This document shows, piece after piece, positions 41,010 to 48,528 of a DNA stretch of 64,000 nt; positions within the stretch are counted from its first letter, which is position 1, and the number at the start of each line of letters is the position of its first letter. A program made the translations under genes and the position numbers. This stretch comes from Chloroflexi bacterium CFX6 (lineage in GTDB: Bacteria; Chloroflexota; Anaerolineae; Anaerolineales; Villigracilaceae): the NCBI GenBank assembly GCA_030263595.1, contig SZPG01000007.1, positions 36,205 through 100,204 of the forward strand, written 5' to 3'. The notes beneath the pieces were generated by a model that had not been told where the DNA came from, made no database searches, and saw only the letters and a program-made list of their open reading frames with translations.

Positions 41010-41307
41010 CCACCGCCTCTTCCCGCACTTTCTGCGCTTCCACCGCCTCCCGGTGCAGTCTTCCGAAATACTCGATCCCCATCGGGACCGCCGCCAGCGT
41101 GAAGCACAACATCAGGAAACCGATCGCATCGAAGCCGATCCGCAGGCCCGCCAGCGAGATCACACCGAACACGCCCACCGCCACATGCCAGATCGTCTGC
41201 CCCTGCAGCTTGGCATTGGCTGACCAGCGCGTCCACACCGCCACACCTGTGGCGAAGATCAACTCCAGCGCCAAAATCAAGCCAACCAATTGCCAATCGT
41301 GTGCCAT
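40978..41307 (-). CDS. Three-span membrane protein, possible superinfection factor
   Basis: 109 residues from ATG 41307 (MAHDWQLVGLILALE). Spans: LVGLILALELIFATGVAVW, TIWHVAVGVFGVISLAGL, IGFLMLCFTLAAVPMGI. Basic C-terminus. Lies on the regulatory side. Function inferred only as membrane-associated. Confidence 0.55.
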   Translation of the reverse strand: MAHDWQLVGLILALELIFATGVAVWTRWSANAKLQGQTIWHVAVGVFGVISLAGLRIGFDAIGFLMLCFTLAAVPMGIEYFGRLHREAVEAQKVREEAVDGHAGADRKE

Positions 41308-41376
41308 CTCTTGAAACTCCATCGCAGGCGGGTTATCCTGACCTCATGCTTAAAATCAGACCACCACCAATGATGT

Positions 41377-41733
41377 TCATGCCTCGCCCTCCTGCTTCAC
41401 CCGCACTGCCTTCGATAGCCGCTTCCCGTCCTCTTTCACGAGGTCAGCCTCCGTCGCCTTCGCATACACGCGGTTGCATATGGCGCAAAAATAGCCCGTC
41501 CGCTTAATTAGCGTGCCAGGCAGAATGTCATTGCTTGGGAACCACTCGATCTCCACGGGCTCCTTCTCATGGTCGCACTCGGGTAATTCCATCCCCACCC
41601 AGTGCGCCACCAACGCCCCCAAACCGCGCCTCCCGAACCCCTTCGCCTGCGCCACCAACTGCGCGTCAGCATACACCTCGGGCAAGACAGGGATGTTTAC
41701 GTACTTCGCTTTCTCTTTCGTCACTTTACTCAT
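41377..41733 (-). CDS. Early gene divergent from the repressor, zinc-like
   Basis: 118 residues. MSKVTKEKAKYVNIPVLPEVYADAQLVAQAKGFGRRGLGALVAHWV looks like a ribbon-helix-helix or small HTH protein; CDHEK ... FCAICNRVYA gives a zinc site. Encoded opposite the repressor across the operator region, where Cro-like genes usually sit. A 15-codon frame (41333-41380) overlaps its stop by ATGA and may be an artefact. Confidence 0.55.
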   Translation of the reverse strand: MSKVTKEKAKYVNIPVLPEVYADAQLVAQAKGFGRRGLGALVAHWVGMELPECDHEKEPVEIEWFPSNDILPGTLIKRTGYFCAICNRVYAKATEADLVKEDGKRLSKAVRVKQEGEA

Positions 41734-41743
41734 TCAGGTTTCC

Positions 41744-41861
41744 TTTGCCAATTGGTAATTACTTTTTACCGCACGGCAAATTTACACCTATTGTAGTTAT
41801 TTGTCAATAGACAAATAATCTCAACCCAATGGCAGGCAATAACGAGTTACCATCTGGCAAA
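41744..41861. promoter_or_regulatory. Divergent operator region with three matching 15-bp sites
   Basis: TTACC-N4-GGCAAA occurs at 41766-41780 and 41847-41861, and its reverse complement TTTGCC-N4-GGTAA at 41744-41758. The third site includes the A of the repressor start codon. Between them lies a 9-bp-arm palindrome (TTATTTGTC/GACAAATAA, 41797-41818). This is the expected architecture of a lysogeny switch. Confidence 0.8.
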
Positions 41862-42211
41862 TGAAAGTCATAGACTTTCCGTCATGGCTAACCGCTCAAA
41901 TCATTAGCAGGAATTGGAAGCCTACTGATTTGGCAAAATACTCTCACTTGAGTGATACAGCCGTGAGTCGCATTTTGCGCGGAGATAGAAATCCAGATGT
42001 AGATACACTCTCGAAAATAGCCCAAGCGCTTCGACTCCCGCCCGAGCAGGTCTACCGCGCCGCAGGCATCCTTCCCCCTGTGCCTGACCTAAACGAAACC
42101 ATTGAACAGATTGTTCATGAAATCCAATCCCTGCCCGAACAGGATCAGCAGGAAATACTTGCCTTCATCCGCATGAAAAACAACTTGCGCAATCAACGGA
42201 AGAGCAAATGA
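41861..42211 (+). CDS. Cro/CI-type phage repressor (HTH_XRE)
   Basis: 116 residues. The HTH at 20-75 (NWKPTDLAKYSHLSDTAVSRILRGDRNPDVDTLSKIAQALRLPPEQVYRAAG) is a classical XRE fold. The C-terminal helical part (NETIEQIVHEIQSLPEQDQQEILAFIRM) probably dimerises; there is no LexA/Ser-protease domain, so RecA-cleavage control is unlikely. It overlaps the next gene by 4 bp. Maintains lysogeny by inference from position and operators. Confidence 0.88.
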   Translation: MKVIDFPSWLTAQIISRNWKPTDLAKYSHLSDTAVSRILRGDRNPDVDTLSKIAQALRLPPEQVYRAAGILPPVPDLNETIEQIVHEIQSLPEQDQQEILAFIRMKNNLRNQRKSK

Positions 42212-42360
42212 CACAGATTGCCTTGGTTCTTTTGGCGATTGTCAGTGTGATTTGTGCAGCATGGGTTCAAACCAAAAACCGTACAATGGATGAAGCATAT
42301 TTCTTCCTGGGAATTGCTCTATTTGCCATATTGATACTTTGGGTCAATTGGAATCCATGA
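42208..42360 (+). CDS. 50-residue two-span membrane protein
   Basis: ATG 42208 overlaps the repressor stop (ATGA), and its TGA overlaps the next ATG at 42357. MTQIALVLLAIVSVICAAWVQTKNRTMDEAYFFLGIALFAILILWVNW has two spans. Tight coupling to the repressor suggests co-expression in lysogens, for example as an exclusion protein. Confidence 0.6.
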   Translation: MTQIALVLLAIVSVICAAWVQTKNRTMDEAYFFLGIALFAILILWVNWNP

Positions 42361-42521
42361 AAGATCAACTTCGCGCTACACTCCGGCAGTCACACCCCGA
42401 AGATCTGCGCGTCATTGCCCACTATATCGCCTGGGTCAAATTCCGCCGCCGTGTTCATCAGGTCTTCTATCAAAAACCTGTCCATTGGATAAGACCAGCA
42501 AGAAAAATGCACTGGGTATAA
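42357..42521 (+). CDS. 54-residue basic protein coupled to the repressor operon
   Basis: ATG 42357 overlaps the preceding stop by 4 bp. MKDQLRATLRQSHPEDLRVIAHYIAWVKFRRRVHQVFYQKPVHW has alternating basic and aromatic residues. No family recognised. Confidence 0.5.
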   Translation: MKDQLRATLRQSHPEDLRVIAHYIAWVKFRRRVHQVFYQKPVHWIRPARKMHWV

Positions 42522-42523
42522 AC

Positions 42524-43360
42524 ATGCCCCCAGAAGTCGTCACCTTCAAAGTCAATAGGCAATACAGCCAACAGGTAGTTGGCGAATCACATTATCAAGC
42601 CGCGCTCGAAAGGATCGCCGAAGACTACCCTCGTCGTTTTGTTGATAGCGTTGATCTATACCTTGAAGATGACAATCGCTACGACTCCAACGCTGTCGCC
42701 GTTGCTGTGGAAGGCGAAACGGTCGGCTATCTGCCAAAGGACGACGCAATAAAATATCGCCAGCACATCGAAGAACTGGGATACCCAAATGCCATAGGCA
42801 CATGCGCGGGCAAACTGATCGGTGGGGGAGAGGGGCGTAGTTACGGGTTCATGCTCGATCTCGATCTTGATGCCCTCGAAATACAAAGTCACTACACTAT
42901 GCGGGAACTGCGCGTTGCCGCTAAGCAAAAGAAACAACCCCCATCTCAGTCTGTGCCAGTTGCCTCCAGGAAACCCAACAAACTACTCCTGGGATGCCTG
43001 GCAGTGTTCGGTTTCGCCTGTGTGATCTTCATCTGTTCTGCCGCGTTCAGTGGTGCGCTTGAAGCCATCAACACGACTCCCACAGCTGAGAGCATCATCA
43101 CGCCCCTGCCGGCGCTTCTTACCCCCACCCAGCCTGCCCCAGTTGCCAAATCCCCTGAAGCCTACCTCGCCGAATACGGCGGCAACCTGGAAACCTATCA
43201 AACCATCCTCTCCCTCACCGATTGCGTTCTCCTGCAGGAAAAATTCGACCAGGCATCCGCCAACAACACCCGCGAGACGCCTGGCGCCCCGCAATTCCAA
43301 TGGACGCTGGGTTACATGCTCGCCGCCGACGAACGAATGCAAAGCCTCGGTTGCTACTGA
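42524..43360 (+). CDS. HIRAN-domain membrane protein, probable lysogeny cargo
   Basis: 278 residues from ATG 42524; a TTG at 42485 would add 13. Residues 5-105 resemble the HIRAN domain (FVDSVDLYLEDDNRYDSNAVAVAVEGETVGYLPKDDA), known to bind DNA 3' ends or damaged DNA in helicase fusions. A span follows at about 155-175 (LLLGCLAVFGFACVIFICSAAF), then a Thr/Pro-rich linker and a small extracellular domain with SLTDCVLLQEKFD. It is co-directional with the repressor and the last gene before attR, the typical place for a lysogenic-conversion gene. Confidence 0.7.
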   Translation: MPPEVVTFKVNRQYSQQVVGESHYQAALERIAEDYPRRFVDSVDLYLEDDNRYDSNAVAVAVEGETVGYLPKDDAIKYRQHIEELGYPNAIGTCAGKLIGGGEGRSYGFMLDLDLDALEIQSHYTMRELRVAAKQKKQPPSQSVPVASRKPNKLLLGCLAVFGFACVIFICSAAFSGALEAINTTPTAESIITPLPALLTPTQPAPVAKSPEAYLAEYGGNLETYQTILSLTDCVLLQEKFDQASANNTRETPGAPQFQWTLGYMLAADERMQSLGCY

Positions 43361-43374
43361 CCGTGCTGTCTCAC

Positions 43375-43406
43375 CCCTGCACGTCCCCAAACCAGAAAGT
43401 GCAGGG
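43375..43406. terminator. Hairpin downstream of the HIRAN gene
   Basis: CCCTGCAC (43375-43382) and GTGCAGGG (43399-43406) flank a 16-nt loop 15 bp after the HIRAN stop. No T-run follows, so termination efficiency is uncertain; it may mark the phage side of the attR junction. Confidence 0.45.
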
Positions 43407-43428
43407 TCCCTCGATGTAATGTGTGTCC

Positions 43429-43464
<36 letters not shown>

Positions 43465-43470
43465 GAAAAG

Positions 43471-43494
43471 GACTCTCGAAAGAGAGTCTTTTTT
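43471..43494 (+). terminator. Original tRNA-Pro terminator, now at attR
   Basis: GACTCTC-GAAA-GAGAGTC followed by TTTTTT, 7 bp after the attachment core. Before integration this would have ended the tRNA-Pro transcript. Confidence 0.85.
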
Positions 43495-43540
43495 ATACTA
43501 CCTGGCTGGCGCATGGCGTAGCGCTGAAGCACCAAGTGCC

Positions 43541-43612
43541 AAGGTCGGACGCTGCGCGCAAATCCTCTCGCCCCGACAGAATAGAGATTCTCGTAAGAGA
43601 GTCTCTTTTTGT
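43541..43612 (+). repeat. Second tRNA-Pro 3'-end remnant with its own terminator
   Basis: AAATCCTCTCGCCCCGACAGA (43560-43580) repeats the attR end exactly, preceded by a partial GGTCGGA, and is followed by GAGATTCTC-GTAA-GAGAGTCTC and a T-run, a diverged copy of the tRNA terminator. It is either the scar of an earlier integration or a tandem duplication. Confidence 0.7.
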
Positions 43613-43619
43613 TTCCCGT

Positions 43620-43745
43620 CTAGCGCGTGGCGTAACGCTGAAGCGCCAAGCGCTCTTTTCGGCTGTACCCAGACCAGGCGCCGACGAAGCAATCCCCGCC
43701 AGCATCTTCGGAATTGCTTCGGGGCTAACGCCCTCGCAATGACGG
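43620..43745. repeat. Interspersed REP-like element fragment
   Basis: GCGCTCTTTTCGGCTGTACC and an AAGCAATCCCC...GGAATTGCTTCGGGG hairpin ending in CTCGCAATGACGGG match the element at 51256-51425. A non-coding repeat family of this genome. Confidence 0.6.
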
Positions 43746-43815
43746 GTTATGATTTCTATCTTCAATCTTGACGCCCGCCTTTTTGTTTCCCTTAATCCCT
43801 CCTGATAATCCTTCT

Positions 43816-43844
43816 TGCAATCCCTTCCTCATTCGATTATCCTT
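43816..43844 (+). promoter_or_regulatory. Possible promoter of tRNA-Sec
   Basis: TTGCAA (43816-43821), a 17-bp spacer and TATCCT (43839-43844) end 6 bp before the tRNA. The -10 box is weak. Confidence 0.45.
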
Positions 43845-43850
43845 GCAATG

Positions 43851-43944
43851 GGAGTGGTTAGGTCCCGGTGGGTCTCCTGGTCTTCAAAACCTGTGGCGGG
43901 TCGCGTTGCGGGCCGCGGTGGGTTCGACTCCCATCCACTCCCGC
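43851..43944 (+). tRNA. selC: Selenocysteine tRNA, tRNA-Sec(TCA)
   Basis: About 94 nt with an 8-bp acceptor stem GGGAGTGG/CCACTCCC, anticodon loop CTTCAAA (anticodon TCA), an extended variable arm (GCGGGTCGCGTTGCGGGCCGC) and T arm GTGGG TTCGACT CCCAT, ending in G then CC. The long acceptor and variable arms exclude an ordinary suppressor or serine tRNA. It implies the host inserts selenocysteine at UGA; the selA, selB and selD genes are not in this window. Confidence 0.92.
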
Positions 43945-44025
43945 CTATTTTTGGACGAAGGACGGAAGACCGTGAATCGTGAGAACGTCCACGGTCCACC
44001 GTCCACGGTCTATCGAAGGTGCTTC

Positions 44026-45255
44026 ATGTCCTTTCCTGATTTGGAAGTTTTGAACAGTTACGTTTCCCGCATCTTCCGCGTGGAGGATGTGACGTCGGGC
44101 GATCCTCAAAGATGGATCGCGCGCTATCGCGGATATTTCCTGAACGAAGATACAGCTGCCGCGTACGACCAGTTGGCGGAAACGGTCGAGCCGTTCGGCA
44201 TCACGCCTATTTTCCGCAGGGAGGGAGGCGCGCCGGTCATTTACCTCATTCCAAGCCTCGCGCCGCCCAGACCGACCGCAAGGGTGTACGTCAACGTCCT
44301 CCTGTTCATCCTGACGGTCTTCAGCATGTTGCTGATGGGCGTGGACCTCCCGCCCGAGTCCCTCCCGGCGGACGGCTCCTTTCCATTTATCCTGTTGCTC
44401 AAAAATATCCTTACAGGCTGGCCCTTCGCGCTGAGCATGATGGGTATCCTCTTTGCCCACGAAATGGGACATTACGTCGCCTGCCGCATCTACAAGGTCC
44501 CTGCCACGCTGCCGTTCTTCATCCCTGCGCCGTTGATCAGCCCGCTGGGGACGCTGGGCGCGTTCATCGCCATGCGCGGCATCCCGAAGAACAAACGCAT
44601 CCTGTTCGACGTGGGCGTGGCGGGTCCCATTGCGGGACTGGTGATCGCCATCCCGGTTTTGTTTCTGGGATTATGGCTTTCCCCGTTGGGACCCATCGAA
44701 CCATTGCCGGGAGGGTCCTCGGGATTTTTGGAGGGCAATTCGATATTCTATCTTTTCGCCAAGTTCGTGGTCTTTGGAAAATTACTTCCCGAACCCGTCA
44801 ATTTCGGCGGACTTGCCCCGGCGTTGTATTGGTTCCGCTATTTCTTTTCGGGTCAACCGATTCCCATCCACGGCTTGGACGTGCAACTTCATTCGGTGGC
44901 GCTGGCGGGTTGGGCGGGATTGCTCGTCACCGCGCTCAACCTGGTCCCGGTCGGCACGCTGGATGGCGGTCACGTGGCGTATGGTCTGTTCGGCGAGAAG
45001 GCGCGCAGGATCTTCCCGATTGCAATGGGCGTTTTGATCGCCTTGATCTTCCTGCCCGGCCTGCTCACGTTTTCCTTCGGTTCGTTCAACTTCAGTTGGT
45101 TGTTATGGGCGTTCATCCTGCTCTGGCTGGGAAACGTCCGCACACAGCCGCTGGACGATATCACCGAACTCGACCCGCCCCGCCGCGCGCTCGGTTATTT
45201 TATGTTGATCGTTTTCATCCTGCTCTTCACTCCGATCCCGATGGTGGCGTATTGA
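44026..45255 (+). CDS. Site-2 (M50) membrane metalloprotease
   Basis: 409 residues from ATG 44026; an upstream in-frame start would run through tRNA-Sec and is rejected. A soluble N-terminal domain (1-90) precedes six or more spans. The zinc site is H145-E-x-x-H149 (FAHEMGHYVA) and the third ligand lies in NLVPVGTLDGGH near 305-316. Most like the bacterial/plant EGY1 or YwhC-type proteases. The substrate is unknown; a regulated anti-sigma or lipid role is possible. Confidence 0.9.
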   Translation: MSFPDLEVLNSYVSRIFRVEDVTSGDPQRWIARYRGYFLNEDTAAAYDQLAETVEPFGITPIFRREGGAPVIYLIPSLAPPRPTARVYVNVLLFILTVFSMLLMGVDLPPESLPADGSFPFILLLKNILTGWPFALSMMGILFAHEMGHYVACRIYKVPATLPFFIPAPLISPLGTLGAFIAMRGIPKNKRILFDVGVAGPIAGLVIAIPVLFLGLWLSPLGPIEPLPGGSSGFLEGNSIFYLFAKFVVFGKLLPEPVNFGGLAPALYWFRYFFSGQPIPIHGLDVQLHSVALAGWAGLLVTALNLVPVGTLDGGHVAYGLFGEKARRIFPIAMGVLIALIFLPGLLTFSFGSFNFSWLLWAFILLWLGNVRTQPLDDITELDPPRRALGYFMLIVFILLFTPIPMVAY

Positions 45256-45296
45256 TTTTGTGCCGCGACAATTATGTATGTCGCCTTTCAATAATG

Positions 45297-45458
45297 GGCG
45301 ACATGAATGTCGCATTACAACCACGGCGACATGAATGTCGCGGTACAACCATGGCGACATGAATGTCGCATTACAACCACGGCGACATGAATGTTGCATT
45401 ACAACCATGGCGACATGAATGTCGCGGTACAGCCACGGCGACATTCATGTCGCGGTAC
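45297..45458. repeat. 28-bp tandem repeats with palindromic GCGACATGAATGTCGC core
   Basis: Five full 28-bp units (starting 45297, 45325, 45353, 45381, 45409) and a sixth partial unit whose core is inverted (GCGACATTCATGTCGC). Linkers alternate ACAACCAC/ACAACCAT. They fill the gap between the protease and the solute-binding gene; a fragment of the same core recurs near 51960. Confidence 0.85.
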
Positions 45459-45482
45459 GGTATAACCAGGATAACCTCATAC

Positions 45483-46889
45483 ATGCGAACGTCACAAAAA
45501 TATTCCGCCTTATTCGTTTTATTCCTCGTCGTTCTTTCCGCGTGCGCCCCCTCCGCTTCGGTCAATTCGAGCACGCAGACCCCGCGTCCCACCGCGACGC
45601 CTGCGGCAAAGCCGTCAGCGCAGGAAACGCCCACCCCGGCAGCGAGCAGGCTGAACGTCGCGAAAGAGGCGCTGCGCGGGGCGCAGGTCACGGTCTGGCA
45701 TCCGTGGTTTGGCGCGGAGGCGGCTCTGTTCGAGTCGCAAGTCGCGCAATTCAACGCGGGCAATGAATGGGGTATCGTCGTCCGCGCGGAGGGCAAATCC
45801 AGTTTCAGCGAATTGTTTTCCCAGGTCAATGCCGCGTTCGATGAATCGAATGATCCAAACGTCGCGATCGTCCTACCCGAATACGCGCTCGAGTGGCGGG
45901 AACGCGTCGTTGACCTGAACGATTATCTGGGCGACCCGGAGTACGGCATGAGCGGTCTGGAGGTGTCCGAATTCCCGACCGTGATCTGGAGGCAGGATGA
46001 AGTGGACGGCGCGCGCCTGGGGATGCCCGCGCAGCGAACCGGACGCTTCATTCTCTACAACCAAACCTGGGCGCGTGAACTCGGGTTCGATTCCCCGCCT
46101 GAAACTTCCCCTGAATTCGAGCAGCAGGCGTGCGCGGCGAACAAGGCGCTGGCTTCCGACGCGGACGCGAACAACGACGCGCTGGGCGGCTGGCTGGTGG
46201 ACGCGCATCCGATGACGCCGCTTTCGTGGATGCTTGCCTTCGGCGGCGGCGTGGAGTCGGGGAACGGCTATCATTTTCTCGCGCAGGAAAACATTGACGC
46301 CTTCAAGTTCGTGAAGTCGTTGCAGCAAAAGGGTTGCGCGTGGGTGGCTTCCGCCGGGACTTCGGTATATGACCGCTTTGCCTCGCGGCAGGCTTTGTTT
46401 GCCTCCGCCAGCCTCGAAGAGTTCGTGGATCAATCGCGCGCCTTCAACGCCCTGGGAAGCGGCGACGAGTGGATCGTCCTGCCCTTCCCCGGTCCCGAGC
46501 GGACCGCTTTCGTCGTGTACGGCTCCTCGTTCGTGGTCTTCGAATCGGACGACGTGACCCAACTTGCCTCGTGGCTCTTCATCCGCTGGGCGCTTTCAGC
46601 GGAGAATCAGGCGCGCTGGGCGCAAGGCACGGGGATGTTCCCGCTTCGTTCCTCGACGATGGACCTGCTCGCCGATTACTCGATTTCTCATCCCCAATGG
46701 ATGGAGGCGGTCAACCTCCTGCCGAACGGGGAGCCGACTCCAAAACTTTCCTCGTGGAGAACCGTAAAGATAATGATGCAGGACGGATTCCGCGACATGT
46801 TCGATACCATCCGCCACCCCGACCTGACCGAGGGGCAGGTGCCGTTGATACTGAGACAAATGGACGAGATTGCAAACGAGTTGAATTGA
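45483..46889 (+). CDS. Extracellular solute-binding lipoprotein
   Basis: 468 residues from ATG 45483. Signal peptide with lipobox LSAC (C about residue 20), a Thr/Pro linker, then a type-2 periplasmic-binding fold with TVWHPWFGAEAALFESQVAQFNAGNEWGI, WRQDEVDGARLGMPAQRTGRFILYNQTWARELGF and SGDEWIVLPFPGPERTAF. It resembles carbohydrate-type binding proteins. No ABC permease or ATPase is encoded next to it, so the partner transporter is elsewhere. Confidence 0.88.
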   Translation: MRTSQKYSALFVLFLVVLSACAPSASVNSSTQTPRPTATPAAKPSAQETPTPAASRLNVAKEALRGAQVTVWHPWFGAEAALFESQVAQFNAGNEWGIVVRAEGKSSFSELFSQVNAAFDESNDPNVAIVLPEYALEWRERVVDLNDYLGDPEYGMSGLEVSEFPTVIWRQDEVDGARLGMPAQRTGRFILYNQTWARELGFDSPPETSPEFEQQACAANKALASDADANNDALGGWLVDAHPMTPLSWMLAFGGGVESGNGYHFLAQENIDAFKFVKSLQQKGCAWVASAGTSVYDRFASRQALFASASLEEFVDQSRAFNALGSGDEWIVLPFPGPERTAFVVYGSSFVVFESDDVTQLASWLFIRWALSAENQARWAQGTGMFPLRSSTMDLLADYSISHPQWMEAVNLLPNGEPTPKLSSWRTVKIMMQDGFRDMFDTIRHPDLTEGQVPLILRQMDEIANELN

Positions 46890-46957
46890 TGATTTGGGAT
46901 CAGGGAGTTGCTCCCGCATTACGCCAGCGTGCTGGCTGAGTTCAAAAGGAAGACGAC

Positions 46958-47683
46958 ATGCCTCAATCACAATATCGCGCCCGGCAGGTGGGCGCAAAGA
47001 CACACGAAGTGATCGAATACGACCACGACGAAACCAAGCCCGGCAAACCGCTGCACATTTTGGTGCCGGGCGGGTTGGTTGCGCTGGCTTCTCTGGGGGT
47101 CATCGTCCTTGTGATCTATTTGACCTGGTTCGAAGGGCAACTGGATCAAAATACGGGGATCGTCCTGGCGGCGCTTCTCTTCCCGTTCTACGTGGGCGGC
47201 GTGTTCCTGTTCAGTTACGGGTATGAACTCTATAACGTGCCGCGCGCCATCCGGCTGACTGCGATCATCGTCTTTTTGACGGTGGCGGCGGTGGTGATCG
47301 TGGCGGCGCTGTTCTTCGTGCTGGCGGGCGGCGGGAAACTCCCGGAAGGTTCTTCGAAGAAAAGGTCTTCGGGAGGCGGGTCGAAGGTGAAAGCGGACAT
47401 TGCGCCTTCGTCCTCCTCCTCTTCGTCCACGTCGCGCGGTTCGGGGCTGCCCGGTTTGGGAAATGTGGTGGTGTTGGGAAACATGGGGCGGACACACACG
47501 CGCGAGGTCGTTACGGAGAAAAGGGTGGAGGTGCCGGTCGCGCCGCGTTCGATTGACTGCCCGTATTGCCGAAGATCGTACGTGCCTGCGGAAAACAATT
47601 ATGCCTGTCCCGCCTGTGGCGCGGCGACGCCGAAGGAATTGATCGAGGAATCGGAGGCGCCAAAAGACCGCTCCGCGAATTGA
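46958..47683 (+). CDS. Membrane protein with C-terminal zinc ribbon
   Basis: 241 residues behind AAAGGAAGACGAC. Three spans between 30 and 120, a Gly/Ser/Lys linker, and a CPYCRRSY ... CPACGAATPKEL ribbon at the C-terminus. The C-terminal ribbon presumably lies in the cytoplasm. No family recognised. Confidence 0.65.
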   Translation: MPQSQYRARQVGAKTHEVIEYDHDETKPGKPLHILVPGGLVALASLGVIVLVIYLTWFEGQLDQNTGIVLAALLFPFYVGGVFLFSYGYELYNVPRAIRLTAIIVFLTVAAVVIVAALFFVLAGGGKLPEGSSKKRSSGGGSKVKADIAPSSSSSSSTSRGSGLPGLGNVVVLGNMGRTHTREVVTEKRVEVPVAPRSIDCPYCRRSYVPAENNYACPACGAATPKELIEESEAPKDRSAN

Positions 47684-47713
47684 CGCGATTTGTTTCCAAA
47701 TGAAAATCGCCCC

Positions 47714-47765
47714 GTCCCGAAGGTCTCCATGAACATCGTCGTTGCGTGCATCGAACCTTCGGGAC
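47714..47765. terminator. 11-bp inverted repeat between two host genes
   Basis: GTCCCGAAGGT (47714-47724) and ACCTTCGGGAC (47755-47765) separated by 30 bp. A structure in the 5' region of the acyltransferase mRNA; not a canonical terminator. Confidence 0.45.
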
Positions 47766-47775
47766 GTTATCGTTT

Positions 47776-48528
47776 ATGAATTATCCGACCTACTCCCATC
47801 CGCGCGGGTTGATTGCGAGGGTCGCTCTCGATGTCCTTCTCCTGCGCCGCCGTTCGTTCCGGGAGGACGCGCGGGTTTGCATCGAGCAACTGAAGCCGCC
47901 GCTACGCGTGATCGGAAACGAAAACATTCCGCAGCGCGGTTCGCGCGTCGTCACGGTCAATCATTATTACCGTCGCGGCTTTGGCGCGCAATGGCTCGCG
48001 CTTGCCGTCAGCGCGACCGTTCCCGTTGACGCGCATTGGGTGATCACCGGAGAGTTGACGTATCCCGGCCGGTGGTACGCGCCGCTGGGCATGATCCTTT
48101 CGCGGTTTGTGTTGCATCGCGCCGCGCGCGTGTATGGATTTACGACCATGCCTCCCATGCCGCCGCGCGAAAAAGATGTGGAGGCGCGCGCCGCATCGGT
48201 GCGCGCGGTGTTGGATTTCGTGAGACATGCCGAAGACCCGCTTATCGGTCTCGCGCCCGAAGGCGGGGATTCAGCGGATGGGAAATTGGCGCGCCCAGCC
48301 TCCGGGTTGGGAAGATTCGGGTTGTTATTGTCCCGCGCGGGGCTCAAGTTCGTTCCTGTCGGCGCGTACGAAGCGGAGGGAGTCTTCACCCTCCATTTTG
48401 GCGAAGCGTACGAGTTGGACGTCCCGCGCAAGGTATCGTCGGATGAAAAGGACGCGCTGGCGACCCAGATCGTCATGAAAAAGATCGCAGGACTTTTGCC
48501 GCCGCGTCTGCGAGGAGAATTCGCTTGA
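47776..48528 (+). CDS. PlsC-like acyltransferase
   Basis: 250 residues from ATG 47776. The region VVTVNHYYRRGFGAQWLALAVSATVP has an NHxxxxx(D/G)-type core of glycerolipid acyltransferases (NH followed by YYRRG instead of HxxxxD, so atypical). GLAPEGGDSADGKLARPASGLGRFGLLLSRAGLKFVPVG resembles the second block. Expected to acylate a lipid precursor at the membrane. The missing canonical HX4D makes activity uncertain. It overlaps the MFS gene by TTGA. Confidence 0.7.
   Translation: MNYPTYSHPRGLIARVALDVLLLRRRSFREDARVCIEQLKPPLRVIGNENIPQRGSRVVTVNHYYRRGFGAQWLALAVSATVPVDAHWVITGELTYPGRWYAPLGMILSRFVLHRAARVYGFTTMPPMPPREKDVEARAASVRAVLDFVRHAEDPLIGLAPEGGDSADGKLARPASGLGRFGLLLSRAGLKFVPVGAYEAEGVFTLHFGEAYELDVPRKVSSDEKDALATQIVMKKIAGLLPPRLRGEFA

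Noticed and set aside
43768..44025. N-terminal extension of the M50 protease
   Set aside because: It would cover tRNA-Sec; the downstream ATG at 44026 is the sensible start.
45297..45458. CRISPR array
   Set aside because: The inter-core stretches are nearly identical repeats, not spacers.
47400..47497. Antisense frames over the zinc-ribbon membrane gene
   Set aside because: Low-complexity shadows in opposite frames.
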